DNA of 64,000 bases from Siphonodentalium dalli (GCA_032622095.1 CP136066.1:202700978-202764977), one strand, 5' to 3'. Shown: positions 12,230 to 24,458, counted from the first letter of the stretch. Translations and numbers: made by a program. Notes: generated by a model from the sequence alone, not told the origin.

Positions 12230-12660
12230 GGTGACCCGATGACCCCCTTCTTGACTTAAAACCCCAGGAAAAGTTGCTTCTTAAGTTGTGTTTTTATAAT
12301 TAGTATATATCAAAGTACTTTGAGACCAAAAATTATGGATGTACGCGAAAGTGTAAAAAAAAAAGAGTGAAAAATCACGTTTTGGGGTTCAGCATGGGAC
12401 CCCCTTTCTTATCTGAAAACCCCAGGAAAAACCCTTTCTTAAGTTGTGTTTTCTTAATCAGTACACTTAGGAGTATCATCAAACCAAAATTCATCGATGT
12501 ACGCAGAAGTGTAAATAGAAGTGATTTTTGGCACTTTTTGGGGTTCAGCGGCCCCTAGACCCCAGGAATGCGCAACTTAAGAAATCGTTTTTTCAGAATG
12601 TTCCATTATTGGTACCAACTTTAGGGGGTCAAACCTTTTGTACGCAAAAGTGTAAATAGA
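12230..12660. repeat. Diverged tandem repeat, about 150 bp, three units
   Basis: Each unit carries GACCCC, AAACCCCAGGAAAA, CTTAAGTTGTG and GTACGC.AAAGTGTAAATAGA-type blocks. Units start near 12235, 12380 and 12530. No protein-like conservation is seen between units. Confidence 0.7.
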
Positions 12661-12699
12661 ACATATGCGGGCTCCCTAACTATTAGTGTGTGCAGCTTG

Positions 12700-13010
12700 A
12701 GTCCGAAATAGGGACGGGAGGGTCACCAAAAACTGATACAAAATATTTTTAGTACCAATTACCATCAAATTCAAACACGTTCTTCTCAAATGATACAAGA
12801 AATCAAATTGTGCTGTCTGTCTGTCTTTCTGTATGTCTGTGTGTTCTATATATAACTTCACGCGGTACAATCGAAGAGGCAAAAGCTGATACAAATATAC
12901 TTGGCACTAATTTCCAACAAATTCATACATGTTTTTATCTAATGATATACCATGAATTAAGTCACATTTGGTGTCGTTTGCGTCACGGATGGCGAGCGGA
13001 TGTGCACTAT
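12700..13010. repeat. Two decayed units related to the 6760-7484 tandem repeat
   Basis: CACCAAAAACTGATACAAAA, TACCATCAAATTCA and ATGATACAAGAAATC match the 7056-7440 units. They lie on the far side of the foldback element at 7485-11796. A short CTGT run is at 12813-12842. Confidence 0.6.
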
Positions 13011-14073
13011 CATAGATAAGATTGCTATTCGACGATATCCACATATAAGTTATATATAGTCACCCAGGCCATCTCCATATCATTTTAAGATTTGGGCATT
13101 CACATTTCACGATCCAGACAAATGGTAATCCACTTATAAGTCACTTGAACAATTATATCTTCTTAATTGTCATATTTATATGGGGATGGCAATCAGGACA
13201 TTCACACAATGAGCTATGAAAAAGAGATACATAGAAGAAGCTTAAACGTATATTTATCATTCTATTGAAGAGATACATATATTCGTGCAAACTGAGAGAC
13301 CTCGAACCGTCAGAGGATTGCATATATATATTATAACAAAATTGAGTCTGTTCCATTCAATACAGTTTCCACAAAAAAAGTTACAATTTGTCAGGATATA
13401 TTGAAGGCCTGTTCAAAAATAGTGGTCACAGTGTGCAGCCATATATAGTTTCTTCTGATATACAATAAAATGCAGTTAGTAGCACATGACTTTTCAGGAT
13501 CCTCCCAATACTGACAACTGACAAGGGGTTTAGAACAGACTCATCGACTGACATAAACAACTCAAAATCTCGCTCTGTGTCTGGCAAATGTAGCTGATAT
13601 GCACGCGCAGCAACATTTCGATGAAACTGAGAATATTTAGCCAATATATAGCACCATAAACAGAGGAGCATCTGGAAATTTCTTGAAAACATCTGTATCT
13701 ACATGGATGTATCATCGAGATCTTAGTCCAACCCACTAGATTGATTGATACATCTCAATATGTAAAACCCAATTGTCATCTTTTATTTGTGCGAACTAAT
13801 GTCTTTGTGATGTCCATGTATCATATTATAACGTCTGACGTACACGCAGTTGTAAATAAATAAATACTTCATTATTGGTGGAACGGATTAATCGCGATAA
13901 ACAGAATGACAATTGACAAGGTGGGCCACTACTTATATTCCATGACTGTAATAATCATGTTTTGTGATGCTATTTGAATATACAATTTATGAGAAAACGT
14001 ATAACACATTGAACAAGAGTGTTCTCTATTCCCAACAAATATCCACAGCATACAGACGATTTCACATCGCATT
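13011..14073. other. No gene recognised
   Basis: A minus-strand open frame at 13426-13692 shows no known domain, and neighbouring frames are broken. I see no repeat match within the window. Confidence 0.4.
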
Positions 14074-14104
14074 AACCTGGGCAACGCCGGGTAACCCTGC
14101 TAGT
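14074..14104 (-). repeat. End of an ACTAGC-type repeat
   Basis: Read on the minus strand this starts ACTAGCAGGGTTACCCGGCG and continues TTGCCCAGG, matching the ACTAGCTGGGGTACAAGGCG start of the element at 61453. The rest of the element cannot be traced here. 14105-14712 is otherwise featureless. Confidence 0.55.
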
Positions 14105-14712
14105 TACATATAAATTTAGAACATAAATACATCCTGCATGCAGGAATTTGGCTATACAATATATACACAGGGTTATATAATTTGACTGACAAAGAGATAA
14201 ATACGAACATAGTTTAGTGCATACAAGCATGTTTGTATTCACGAGTACACGCACGATTCCTTGTCGTACACGGTAGCATGCATATAGTATATACCCCCAG
14301 TCGATGTGACATGAAAGACATAGTGTTACAGTCAGAAAAAAAAACAACGGGAGACCATTACAAACCGCAATAAAAAATTGCACACCCGTCAGATATGTCA
14401 TTGTATATATATATGGCCATTGCATTCGAAAACTAATAATAATATCGAGGTTTCGAGAGTGCAATCAAATTTCCGTACTTGCACCTATACAAAAGCTTAC
14501 ACACAAAACGTTTCACAAATGCGACGGTCGCTATTTCCACTCCGCGAACCCAACAATTGACATGAAAACTTCAAACTCAAAGTCACAATGATTTATTGAA
14601 TGTACGAGCCTTTTGGGGAATGGCTTCTATTATTTTCATATTTTAATTGGCAAGCTGGGGACAATACGAAGATATCGGTTAACCTATAAAACATGTACAT
14701 ACATGTTTAGAT

Positions 14713-14912
14713 CATGCCATGCCCAACTACTCAAGCTATATATGCCCGTATAGATCATATTCCACCAGTATACAAAACATTGGACCTTTTTTATTGTTTC
14801 GGCTTTATTAGGTTCTCTGTCAAAACTTCAAAAAGTTCCAAGGTTTTGTACTGGTGGAATATGATCTTTATACGGGTGTTAGCCAGAGTAGAGATTCATG
14901 GCATGATCTAGT
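14713..14912. mobile_element. Hairpin MITE, ATCATGCCATG family
   Basis: The two halves are inverted copies: ATCATATTCCACCAGTA on the left and TACTGGTGGAATATGAT on the right, closed by ends reading ATCATGCCATG and CATGGCATGAT. The right half adds the phrase CTGTCAAAACTTCAAAAAGT, shared with copies at 44990-45120, 45338-45445 and 45753-45862. No target duplication was identified. Confidence 0.75.
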
Positions 14913-15083
14913 TTAGATTGGGCTGGGTCGAACACAAATTCGGCAAACCTGTACAGGTTTGAAAATGAGATTCTTATTATCGTTCTCGGATGTTCATTTA
15001 TAGGTCCCATTATAAAGGACGGATTTCATTTCATTTGTTTCCAAACAAAAAATAAATCCTACTTGTGCACCCCTGCATCCCAC

Positions 15084-15285
15084 CACAGGGGCCTGTAACG
15101 CGCTCCGCTGTCCGCCCCCCCCCCCCCCCTTTGCGCTGCCCATATACGCCGCTTCTATATACGCGCCTGCTTCCCGTTATAATGGTCTCTATAATACTAC
15201 CATGAAGCAGGCGCGTATATAGAAGCGGCGTATATGGGCAGCGCAAAAGCGGGGCGGACAGCGGAGCGCGTTACAGGCCCCTGTG
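15084..15285. mobile_element. GC-rich 200-bp near-perfect hairpin
   Basis: CACAGGGGCCTGTAACGCGC at the left and its complement at the right, and GCTGCCCATATACGCCGCTT and its complement inward, form a stem of about 85 bp with a short AT-rich loop. The left arm contains a C-run (about 15115-15130) absent from the right arm. It stands out by high GC and likely recent origin. No second copy is in the window. Confidence 0.8.
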
Positions 15286-15781
15286 ACCCCACTCAGTGAT
15301 TTGGACAAGCTGCAAAATTCAGTCGCCTCTCTATACGATATGTCTCAACGCTGCCGGCATGTGTGTATGCTGTTAAAATATTCACCTCCGTCAAAAAACG
15401 CCATAAACAGAAATAATAGTAAAATATTGACAGTCTTTGTTCTTATGCCAATCAGAAATATGGCATAAACAGTATGTTATTGTCAAATGTTTTTCCTTTG
15501 TTGTGTAAACAAAAGTAAAAAACGTTACATAACCTGGCTTTTGTTTAGATCCGGATATGGTAAACATATAAAGAGCGTCATTTGTTACTGTTTACCCGAT
15601 ATGGAAATATTAAGCAGCGTTTATATCATTTGTGTTGTATGTGATTAACCAATAGAATTGCGCTGTGTTATGTAAACAGAAGCAAAACTTCTGTAACACG
15701 AGCAGGTTCTTGTTTACGTACACCATCGTACGTCTTGACGACAATATACTACATTTGTATTTACGCGCTGATTATGTTTGG
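15286..15781. other. No gene recognised
   Basis: Two loosely similar stretches (around 15480-15600 and 15600-15720) share GTAAACA and GTTACATAAC-like words, but I cannot establish a repeat. Confidence 0.35.
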
Positions 15782-15848
15782 AAAATATATATAGTTTATT
15801 AGTTTTGTTCATATGATATGAACAAAACTAATAAACTATATATATTTT
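15782..15848. repeat. 67-bp perfect palindrome
   Basis: Arms of 33 bases (15782-15814 and 15816-15848) are exactly complementary around a single central G at 15815; the arm ends in TAGTTTTGTTCATAT. No flanking homology or second copy was found. It could be a minimal MITE, a regulatory palindrome or a remnant of a fold-back repair event. Confidence 0.95.
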
Positions 15849-16177
15849 AATATTCCTTCTGTTGATGGCGATTTGAACAAATATGAATATTTCTGCAACG
15901 AACGCCGCGCGTGCCTTTAACAGCATGTAAGCACTCTCATGGTGTACCAGGCTTATTCACACGACCAGACACGACCCCCCCCCCCCATAAGCTGTGTGCT
16001 TGATGTCAGATCCACTCCATACATATAATATTCATCCACTCCATACAAATAATATTCATACATATTTTGTATTGTACATATTATATTAAATAAATACTGT
16101 TGACATCAATAATTATTTTCAGCAGCATCGTTACAGGCGGAACTACGGAGTTTTTACTTCTCAAGTAGTTGATGGTG

Positions 16178-16300
16178 TCACCCCCCTACCCCCCCCCCCC
16201 CCCCCACACATATACCCCTGAATCACGCATATTAGTGTATAATACTTAACATAGAGGGGTGAATCGTGCATACAGTTAAGATTGACGATTTAATAAAATT
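16178..16300. repeat. Poly-C plus AGAGGGGTGAATCGTGC repeat, copy 1
   Basis: A CACCCCCC and poly-C tract is followed by TATACCCCTGAATCACG and AGAGGGGTGAATCGTGC. The same order occurs at 17036-17165. The two form a dispersed pair about 0.87 kb apart. The ORF at 16321-16533 between them shows no domain. Confidence 0.75.
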
Positions 16301-17035
16301 AGTATGTGCACTAATCCCAATTGGTCGATCGACACAGGGACGATGGAATAGGGGGGATTTGCGTGGGAAGATGTTTCATCATCCATTCCCAAAATAGTTG
16401 TTCTACTTTCGGTTACAAATTTAGATTGAAATCAGTTGGGAATACTATAGCCATGTCTCTAGGTCGACGTTTCTTGATTAAGGAATATCGGAACAATAAC
16501 TCACCAGATATTAAAGTACTCAAACTATTCTAGTCTAAAACTAAAATATTGCGTCATCGACTGTTTTGGGAAACGCCTTCGGCACAGATCAAACGTTTCA
16601 CATCTGGAAATCCAATACCGATAATCCAATAGCGATATCCATTTTCTCCTATATATCTGACGTCAATGATCCTATGATCATCTATATTCAGAGCCGCAGG
16701 TCGACATAGTCACGATAGGGTCCGAGTCTCACATCGCACAACGAAATTTACACAAAACATAATTTGCAGAATATGTATCAAAGTCCACGCACTGTCCATG
16801 CAGTGTTTATCTCCCTTGATGACTCGTGACTGGTGCACTCTGGTAGAGATTGAATATGACTGGTGACCTCTTCTAGAGATTGAATATAACGTCTTTCCGT
16901 TTCAAGAGAGATAACCCTACTTTTATTCTGGCGCTATGAAAAGCGCCGAATTTGGGAGTGGACTGTTTGAAGCCGTGCTCTTATATCAGAATATGCCGAG
17001 TGCCATGCAGGCCAGTGTCTTATAAGCGTTCCGCA

Positions 17036-17165
17036 GTGCCACCCACCCCACCCCCCCCCCCCACCACACACGCGAGGGTGTTAGCCCTAGGCTATACCCC
17101 ATGAATCCCGAATAACAGTTAACAGAGAGGGGTGAATCGTGCGTATACCAGTTAAAGACATATTA
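17036..17165. repeat. Poly-C plus AGAGGGGTGAATCGTGC repeat, copy 2
   Basis: It shows the same block order as 16178-16300, with an extra GAGGGTGTTAGCCCTAGG insertion. The sequence from 16301 to 17035 shows nothing recognisable. 17166-17984 is also unassigned except for a 32-base match to 43226-43261. Confidence 0.75.
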
Positions 17166-17984
17166 TCGACTTGTTCGGGTCCGTGAAATTTGTAAGTTAA
17201 AGGCCCCCTTAATTTTCGAGTCTCCGATTATTTTTTTATAGTGACTTGATATACGGTTTTAATAACAATCTATGCAATAAAATATGATTAAAATACTATA
17301 ATTCATCACTATTTGAAACATCTGTCTCAGAAGATGCCCACAGAGCAATAGAAAACTGCAGAAATCATAGTATGACTTCCCCCCCTCTGGCACCCAGAAT
17401 GCAATCGAATTAAAACTTTTTCAATGAAAGGGGAAGAACTCTATCTTTAATATATAGAGTTATTCCCCCTGCATTGAAAATAATACTGATTTTTACATCA
17501 ATCTTGATGACAAAACGCGTTGGCAACTCAACAAAAACAACATGTCCACAGTTTATTACACCGGATAAGTTTGTTCACCCTACCGGAGTGTTTCACATCA
17601 CTTAAAGAAAATTTGGAAATCTTATAATTTGCCATATCCGATATCTCATTTATCTTATCACTTGATAACTTTGTTTTTCTTTTCGCCAAGCTACCTTTGG
17701 TGAATCCTCAATGTATTTCCTGCAATGAGCTGCATGTTGATGCTTCAGTAGCTGATGACTAGCTCGGCACATAATTTACCAGGGACGGGGTTGTGTTGTT
17801 TATTGACAAAGACTTATCTATAGAATGTGAACAGCGCTAGACATCCCCGTAAATTCGATGGTTGGTGACATGTGCGTCATTGTGCGACTATCTTCGTCGT
17901 TAAATTGTGCACAAACTTTCTCAAATTACTACACCTTCCAAATACTAACCACGGGGGTAACATTTTTTTAAAGAACATTTAACA

Positions 17985-18440
17985 GTACTTGAAAACCACA
18001 TTTCAATTTTGGATGAACAGAATCCAGTGGTTGTGATGGGATATTTCAACATCCACCTGGGCAAATCTCAACACTCACCTGGGCAAATCTCAACACCCAC
18101 CTGGGCAAATCTCAATTTTACATCCACCTGGGAAAATCTCAATTTTATACTCAAATGGATCATTTAAGGTGACAGGCTGAAATGCAACTTAAAGGTGTGA
18201 AGGCAGTATTCTCTTTGAGAAAGTCTCTCCGAGAACATTCCCTAGCTGTTCTCTGTTGATTTGTGGGTTAAACTCTTTGACAAACTCATCAATCCAATTA
18301 TTCTTTACGGATGTGAGATATGGGCTTCAGATATAAATCTGAACAGATTAAACAAAATACCGTGTGAAATTACTCACATAAAGTTTTGTAAGTCTGTACT
18401 CTGAGTTAGCAAACAGGTGTCTTCTTCCGCATTTTATAAG
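17985..18440 (+). pseudogene. Decayed non-LTR retrotransposon, 5' part (LINE A)
   Basis: Around 18030-18070 the translation VVVMGYFNIHLG matches the GDFN motif of apurinic-type endonucleases of LINEs, with D changed to Y. After short repeated CACCTGGGCAAATCTCAA units and a large internal deletion, 18280-18420 reads LFDKLINPIILYGCEIW then HIKFCKSVL, typical of the region just after LINE reverse transcriptase. Stops and frameshifts are present and the catalytic RT core is missing. The element continues at 20028 after a nested block of insertions. Non-functional. Confidence 0.75.
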
Positions 18441-18468
18441 GCAAATCTCTTTATATAAGAGTGTTTAA

Positions 18469-19596
18469 CTCTTTCACTGCCATGCAGCACCACAGACATA
18501 TCTGCTACTGCCAAGCATACTACACATGTACATGTAGCATATTGCTGCTAAATACATATGGATTGGGTATTTCTCAATAACGTTTGTATCTGCCGAGCTA
18601 TTTTCATGAAACTTGGTATACGTGTAGGTATTGGTCTTGGGAATAGAAAACACACACCCAGTCCACCATTATCACGTGACCACGATCACGTGACCACAAA
18701 CAAGATGGCCACCACCCCAAAATAAAAGACAATTTCAGTACTTCTCAATAACTTTTGTATTTGTAGAGATATTTTCATGAAAGTTAACTTAAATTTGTAT
18801 GTAAGTAGGTATCAGTATTGGGAATAGAACATATGTTCTAGTCCGCAGTGTCACATTTCACGTGACCATGATCATGTGACCACAAAACAAGATGGCCGCC
18901 ATCCCGAAATATAAGATAATGTAAGTATATTGATGCTAAATACATATTGATTGGGTATTTCTCAATAACGGTTGTATCTGTAAAGGTATGTTCATGGAAC
19001 TTGGTGCACAGATATTGGACTTGCGAATTGAAAACACTTCCCAGTCTGCCAGTGTCATGCCACGAGACCGTGACCACATGATCACAAAACAAGACGGCCG
19101 CCACACCGAAATATAAGGAAAATACATTATTTCTCAATAACTGTTGTATCTGCAGAGATATTTTGACGACATTGGTATGTAAGTTGGTGTTAGTATTGAG
19201 AACCGAAAACAAGTCAGTATATTTCTGCTAAATACATATATTATTGGGTATTTCGCAATAACTTTTGTTTGTATATGCAGAGGTATATTCCTGAAACTTG
19301 GTATGCAGGTAGGTATTGGTCTCTGTGGAATGGAAAACACTTCCCATACCAGGAGGGTCACGTGACCGCGACCACTTAATCACAAAACAAGATGGCCGAC
19401 ATCCCGAAATATAAAAAAAATAAACCGGGAGTTTCTCGTTACAAAATTGATAACATCACGTACATGTTTTCACAGAATAATATAAAGTTACTTCCCATGG
19501 ATTGATGTTACGGGACGAAGGTGTCAGGATTCGACTCAAGTCGCGATCGGCAGTGTATGGGTAATTCGACTCAAGTCGCGATCGGCAGTGAAAGAG
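18469..19596. mobile_element. TTAA-flanked 1.13-kb element carrying an internal satellite (piggyBac-like ends)
   Basis: Terminal repeats CTCTTTCACTGCC and GGCAGTGAAAGAG are flanked on both sides by TTAA (18465-18468 and 19597-19600), the target duplication of piggyBac-type transposons. The interior is mostly a diverged tandem array of about 180-bp units (from about 18570, 18741, 18955, 19130 and 19247) with TTTCTCAATAAC, TTTTCATGAAACTTGG, CACGTGACC and AACAAGATGGCCGCC blocks. Near the right end the 27-base ATTCGACTCAAGTCG block occurs twice, 35 bp apart (19529 and 19564). No transposase. Inserted in LINE A sequence. Confidence 0.85.
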
Positions 19597-19639
19597 TTAA
19601 AGCCTGGCGCATGCATGATAAAAACAGTTAAAATGTGTA

Positions 19640-20020
19640 TATACAGTTAAAAACAGCTCCGGAGTTACTTATTCTTTTTCTTGTCAGTGGTGAATGCTGG
19701 GTGGCTGGCCGGCAGCTTGTCCAACTCCACTCTGAAACTATTTGTGTCAAATTCTGGTGTGCATGTTACCTGGGAGAGTTTGTTCCACTGTCTGGTGGTG
19801 CGTGGAAAAACGACTAGTGGTATACGTCGATCCCAGTGGTGCTTTGATATAATTTGTGTTTGCGCCGTGTCATTTCATCGCCTTGCCTGATGTACGAGTC
19901 TGGATTGATGTCGACCACTCTATCCTTAATTTTCCTGAGCATCATGAGGCGGTCTTTCGCTCTTCTGTGATGGGGAGATTCCCAATGCAGGTCCCCTAGC
20001 ATGTCTGTCAGACAAGGCAG
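19640..20020 (-). pseudogene. LINE 3' end (L2/CR1/jockey-like), antisense
   Basis: Read on the minus strand, MLGDLHWESPHHRRAKDRL leads into MLRKIKDRVVDI and, after a stop and a frameshift, SFFHA, RTTRQWNKLS and TNSFRVELDKL. This is the characteristic C-terminal tail of L2/CR1/jockey-clade reverse transcriptase ORFs (RR...RL..LYKI, SFF.RT...WN.LP). Only the tail is present, so it is a 5'-truncated dead copy. It lies opposite in orientation to LINE A, which surrounds it. Confidence 0.8.
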
Positions 20021-20027
20021 TTAGGGC

Positions 20028-20783
20028 CGAGCTCGGGAGAAACCCGACAGTGAACGAAGCTCTATCCAGAGCTATCAAATACACAAAGCGAATTTCTTAA
20101 TCAGATCCACATTCACTAATCTATACCGCAGCTATGTCCAGCCATCGATCTATATGTTTAGTACATATGTACGTCTTTGGTCTAGCGATGAATGTGTCAT
20201 CCCTGAACATGAATCATTGAGACTCGGCATTCCAAAATTAAATTAAATTGTTCACAATGCCTCAATTCACAAACAGATAAATGACATGAAAATCAAATTA
20301 CATAGAGATTTATAAAACTGATATTTTCAACGATGACAAAATTTATGTTCGGGCGCGAACAAGTTAAGGGCGTACCATGTAGTCAAACAACAGTACACAC
20401 AAGAACCTTATCTTAATATTGTCCAGAATATCGACACAAAGATTATGTTTTGTAAACTAAGAATTAGTAATCATAACTTGGAAATTAAAAAGGGTCGCAA
20501 TAAACAGCCAAAAGTGTCAGTTAATGAAAGAATTTGTAGGAAATGTAACATGGAGGTTGAGAATGAAGCACACTTCATTATGCGCTGCACCATATATAAG
20601 ATGCGTAAACACTTCTTTTATGAGATAGGGATGACGAGTGACAAATTTATTGGATTGAATGATGACCAAAAATTCCAATACATAATGCAAAACAACGAGC
20701 CTCGTACATGCAACATAATCTGCAACATGGTCCGGACATTTTTCAAAGAAAGGTCAAATTCTACTGATATAATTATGAAATAG
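20028..20783 (+). pseudogene. LINE A, 3' part with zinc-binding tail
   Basis: It resumes LINE A with AELGRNPTVNEALSRAIKY, then several stops. From about 20395 an open frame reads to 20783. It contains CRKCNMEVENEAHFIMRC, a C-x2-C...H-x4-C pattern of the C-terminal zinc-binding domain of non-LTR retrotransposons, preceded by CKLRISNHNLEIKKGR. The first ATG of this block is 20445. The segment is the fossil 3' end of the element whose 5' part is at 17985-18440. Confidence 0.75.
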
Positions 20784-22258
20784 TTACTATAGCACTAGTA
20801 TATATATACATGTATATATTATGTTGAATCATTGTTGATATTGTTATATATATTTGTCGGTCTCTTGTGGACGTTTTATGTCATTACACTATCTATCTAT
20901 GAATGAAATTATCATTTGATGTGATAGATATCATAAGTTCATTGACCTATCACTGCATATGATTATGTAATAATAATATGTATCAGCACATTTTATTAAA
21001 TACAACTGTGACAAATATTTATCTGAACCACAGAGCCTTCGGTGTTGATAAAAATAAATTTGCAGTGGAAGCATTGGCCTACATATTAAATCAATCTAAA
21101 ACTATAAACACACTGCCTCCTCACTCACAACGCAATAAGGGTGACTCTACTCCAAACCGTGACTTCTGCGACAGATGTGTTCGTACAACGATCAGAACAA
21201 GCCAAAGGTCACGGGTCACGTGACCAACATAAAAAAAAATCATGAAATGTCACCGTTTCCCAACGGAATACTGAACTAATTGTATAGTTTATACCCACTT
21301 TTAATTGATCTATAATACAAAGAGTATATAAATAATAGTGAAAATTGATATTTTCTCATTTTAATCCGTTTTCTTGACTAAAATATAAATTTTAAGCGAT
21401 CAGTTTCCGAAATTCCGCAGCGGTAGCCTGGAATTACCGCCTGATAAAATATTTTTCGCGACGTCGCAAGTGCACGGTGTTGTCATAATTACCTTGGATA
21501 CCCGAAAACCACGACACATGGAGATCGGAGAAACCACGAAAATGTGAGAAAGTAGTATATATTATATATATACTATAGTAATACTAATACTAGACCTTTC
21601 GTCATTTGCAAAAAAAAAATTGCTTTTATTGAAATGTGTTGTCCAAAATCAAGAGGTGATGTACTTACTGTTTTTGTGTTATTATTTGGGAATAACTGTT
21701 AATTTGGTCTCTCGTGGTATCCTACGTCGTGCCATGATCATTCATGGACTGTTGACCCTTGATTGGCCACCTTATAGTACATCGGAATTTCGCAAATGAC
21801 AATGTCTTAATGCATTGCATTAGCTTCCTCACTGTAATTGCCTGGGCGTGGCTTGTTGCGATGGGAGAGTTTATTGAATACAACATACATTTGTGCACAA
21901 CAGTTTCTGCCTGGGACTTTTACCAAAATTAAGATTAACTAAGTTGCTTAATTGTTCTTTTTTCATACAGACCCCACAGAGGGTAGGGTTATATACGGCC
22001 AATATTGCTGAAAGTGTTGTCTTCGTGTGTAGGTTTTTCAAGAGTATCTATCCTGGAAATGCCCTAACCGCCCTCTGAGATGCAGTCCTAGATATCTCAT
22101 CCTTCATTACGCACGCTCCGCGTGTATACTGGTGTAGAGATTCTTGTTTCGCCTGGGCGCCTTGGTGTTTTTTTTTGGGAGGATTAAAAGTCGAACTGCG
22201 ACCGGAGGCCGAGTCCGGTAAAAGTTGTAGTTGGGAATTTCAATTTCGTTTATTGTCG
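20784..22258. other. No gene recognised
   Basis: The first 200 bases are AT-rich, possibly the LINE A 3' tail. Open frames at 20978-21223 and 21893-22078 lack domains. Nothing else identified. Confidence 0.4.
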
Positions 22259-22735
22259 TTAAAGGTACTCAACCCGTAAAGAGGGTCCCCATCTCAACAG
22301 ATTCCAACAACAACAATCCGATCAGAGGGTCCTATATTACTATTTCTTTGGCTTTGGGGGTAAAAAATATTTGATTCGAGTCGAGGAACCCATCAAACAA
22401 AGCTCAGAGTTATTAGATATTGATTTTTCAAATTTGTTATGTTCTCGAGATGAGTACCAATAACTGCCGTAATCTGCTCTGGATGTGTACCTCAAATCTA
22501 TTCAAACAGACAAGGATGAATAACTCTAAAATCAAGTGGTAATTTTAACGCAATTTTGACTGAGTTCTGGGCCAGATAGTATTCCCGATAATGAAAAATA
22601 ATAGATTTATAAAATCGATATCTAACAAATCTGAGCTTTGATGGGTGACTTCCTCGACTCGAATCAAATATTTTTGACCCCCGAAGCCATTGAAATAGTA
22701 ATTGAGAGGAGTTTTATCGGGTTGAGTACCTTTAA
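22259..22735. mobile_element. Foldback element, AAAGGTACTCAACCCG ends
   Basis: The left end TTAAAGGTACTCAACCCG is the complement of the right end CGGGTTGAGTACCTTTAA. Further inside, TTTGATTCGAGTCGAGGAAC and GTTCCTCGACTCGAATCAAA-like arms and TTTCTTTGGCTTTGGGGG also pair. Partial copies lie at 4160-4510, 48280-48345 and 63111-63260. Non-autonomous; family unassigned. Confidence 0.8.
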
Positions 22736-22872
22736 CATTGTCAATAATGTTGATTTTTGGTTTGTGACAAGCTATACCAATTACAAATAAAAGAAATGAA
22801 AAAGATAATTTGTAATTCAACTTTTATAGACATAATATATCGTTCTGCAGCCCACTGGGGGTTGTGGTCGGA

Positions 22873-23020
22873 GACTAGTCCAACAAATTAGACGATTCGG
22901 ATTTAAGACATATTTTAATATTTGGACATTTATGTTGCCTTAATAAGGAATAAGATAATCGTAAATGTCCAAATATTAAAATATATCTTAATCCGAATAG
23001 TCTAATTTGTTGGACTAGTC
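22873..23020. mobile_element. 148-bp hairpin MITE
   Basis: GACTAGTCCAACAAATTAGA at the left pairs with its near complement at the right, and TTTGGACATTTA pairs with TAAATGTCCAAA near the loop. The trinucleotide GGA flanks both ends. A related GGACATTTACGA hairpin lies at 40375-40440. Confidence 0.75.
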
Positions 23021-24458
23021 GGAGACGGCCGAATTGGCCGCCGGTTCGTTAATTAGGTGCTGGTTGTTATTGTTATTTTTACGGAATTCTGACTTGCATG
23101 GTCATTCGCAAAACCAATATATTTTATATTCTATAATTACAATCATGGGTATATAATATATTATCTTGAGCGCGTTACCATTTCTGACTATGGTTTCTTG
23201 TAATGTATTGTTTAGTTACTCAAAAATGTGTATATATCAATGAACATATCAATGGGAACGGTGCCTAATAAATAAAACGCGCGCGGAAAGGCGCAGACGG
23301 TTGTCTCATATATGTTGGCGCGTTTCCAATGAGCCTCCACATAACCCTCAGCACATTGAGGGCAATTGAGTATTAAGTAGACATATAGAGATAACTCTTG
23401 AAAAATATACGAAGAAAATAATGTTCGCGCCACTCGTACTTGTAAATATACTGAGCGAAAATACCTACATGCAGACCTCCCCGGCCATGTACCCCCACCC
23501 CCGTGTGCGGATATCATTTGGTGCACAACTAAACTTCGCATAAATTTTCAGTATTTATGGGCAAAGATATGGAGGACAAAGAGTGGAGTTGAAGAACCCG
23601 TATACGTTTTTGTGTGTTGCAAAAAGAAAAACTGTGAAACAATTAAAACATAAACAACAAAGAAACACAAAACAAAGAAAATAAGAATAAAACAAAATCA
23701 AAACTATATAAGAAACAATTAAGAATCATGAATTTGAGCACGACAAGAAGACATTTATTCCATCGTTTGTCGCCCGATTCCCGAATAATCATTTATATAT
23801 GAGTTGTACAAGTAGATAGGCCTACATGTACCGGTACAAGATAATGGACCCCATAATGAACTTGTGGTAAAATATATTTAATATGTCTTCTGTAAAATGA
23901 GGTACTGTACCGCGTGTGAGCAATACGATTTCGGACATTTGGCATCATAAACTATAAGCTTGGACCTGGGACAAAAGATATGTTGGTCCAAGATAAAGAG
24001 TACCGGGTACTTTATTTGTCATGCTTTCTACATATATAGGCTTACCAGAAAATTTTGAGAGCGACCGTGTGCATGCATGAACATATAGGAATTTATACAT
24101 GCACGCGTGCATGCACTTTTATGAAGAACATTGAGCGTTTATATAATATCTTACATAAATGTTTGATTGTTTATTGCAAAGTCGTCAATTAAGGCGAAAC
24201 ATGCTATAACATATATACAATATTTACAATAGGTCACAAAAAACAATTGTTACACAATCATACATATATTAATATATAATATGATAAATGTATAAATATA
24301 TCGTAATATGTATTATAATATCTTATATATATTATATTATAATTTAATCCTTTATAATATCATTATCATAATATTTTGCCTGAAATAATTATTCACTGAT
24401 ATAAATAATGCACCTAATCACACGTTTTTCAATTTGGAATAATCGGCTCAGTCATATT
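23021..24458. other. No gene recognised; AT-rich right end
   Basis: The minus-strand frame at 23212-23541 has no known domain. From about 24130 the sequence becomes strongly AT-rich and may be the 3' untranslated tail of the LINE that ends at 24459. A GCATGCATG-rich palindromic patch is at 24070-24117. Confidence 0.4.

Noticed and set aside
13426-13736. Overlapping minus-strand frames, one containing RAYQLHLPDTERDFELF
   Set aside because: No recognised family, no splice context, and no repeat or conservation evidence to separate it from chance.
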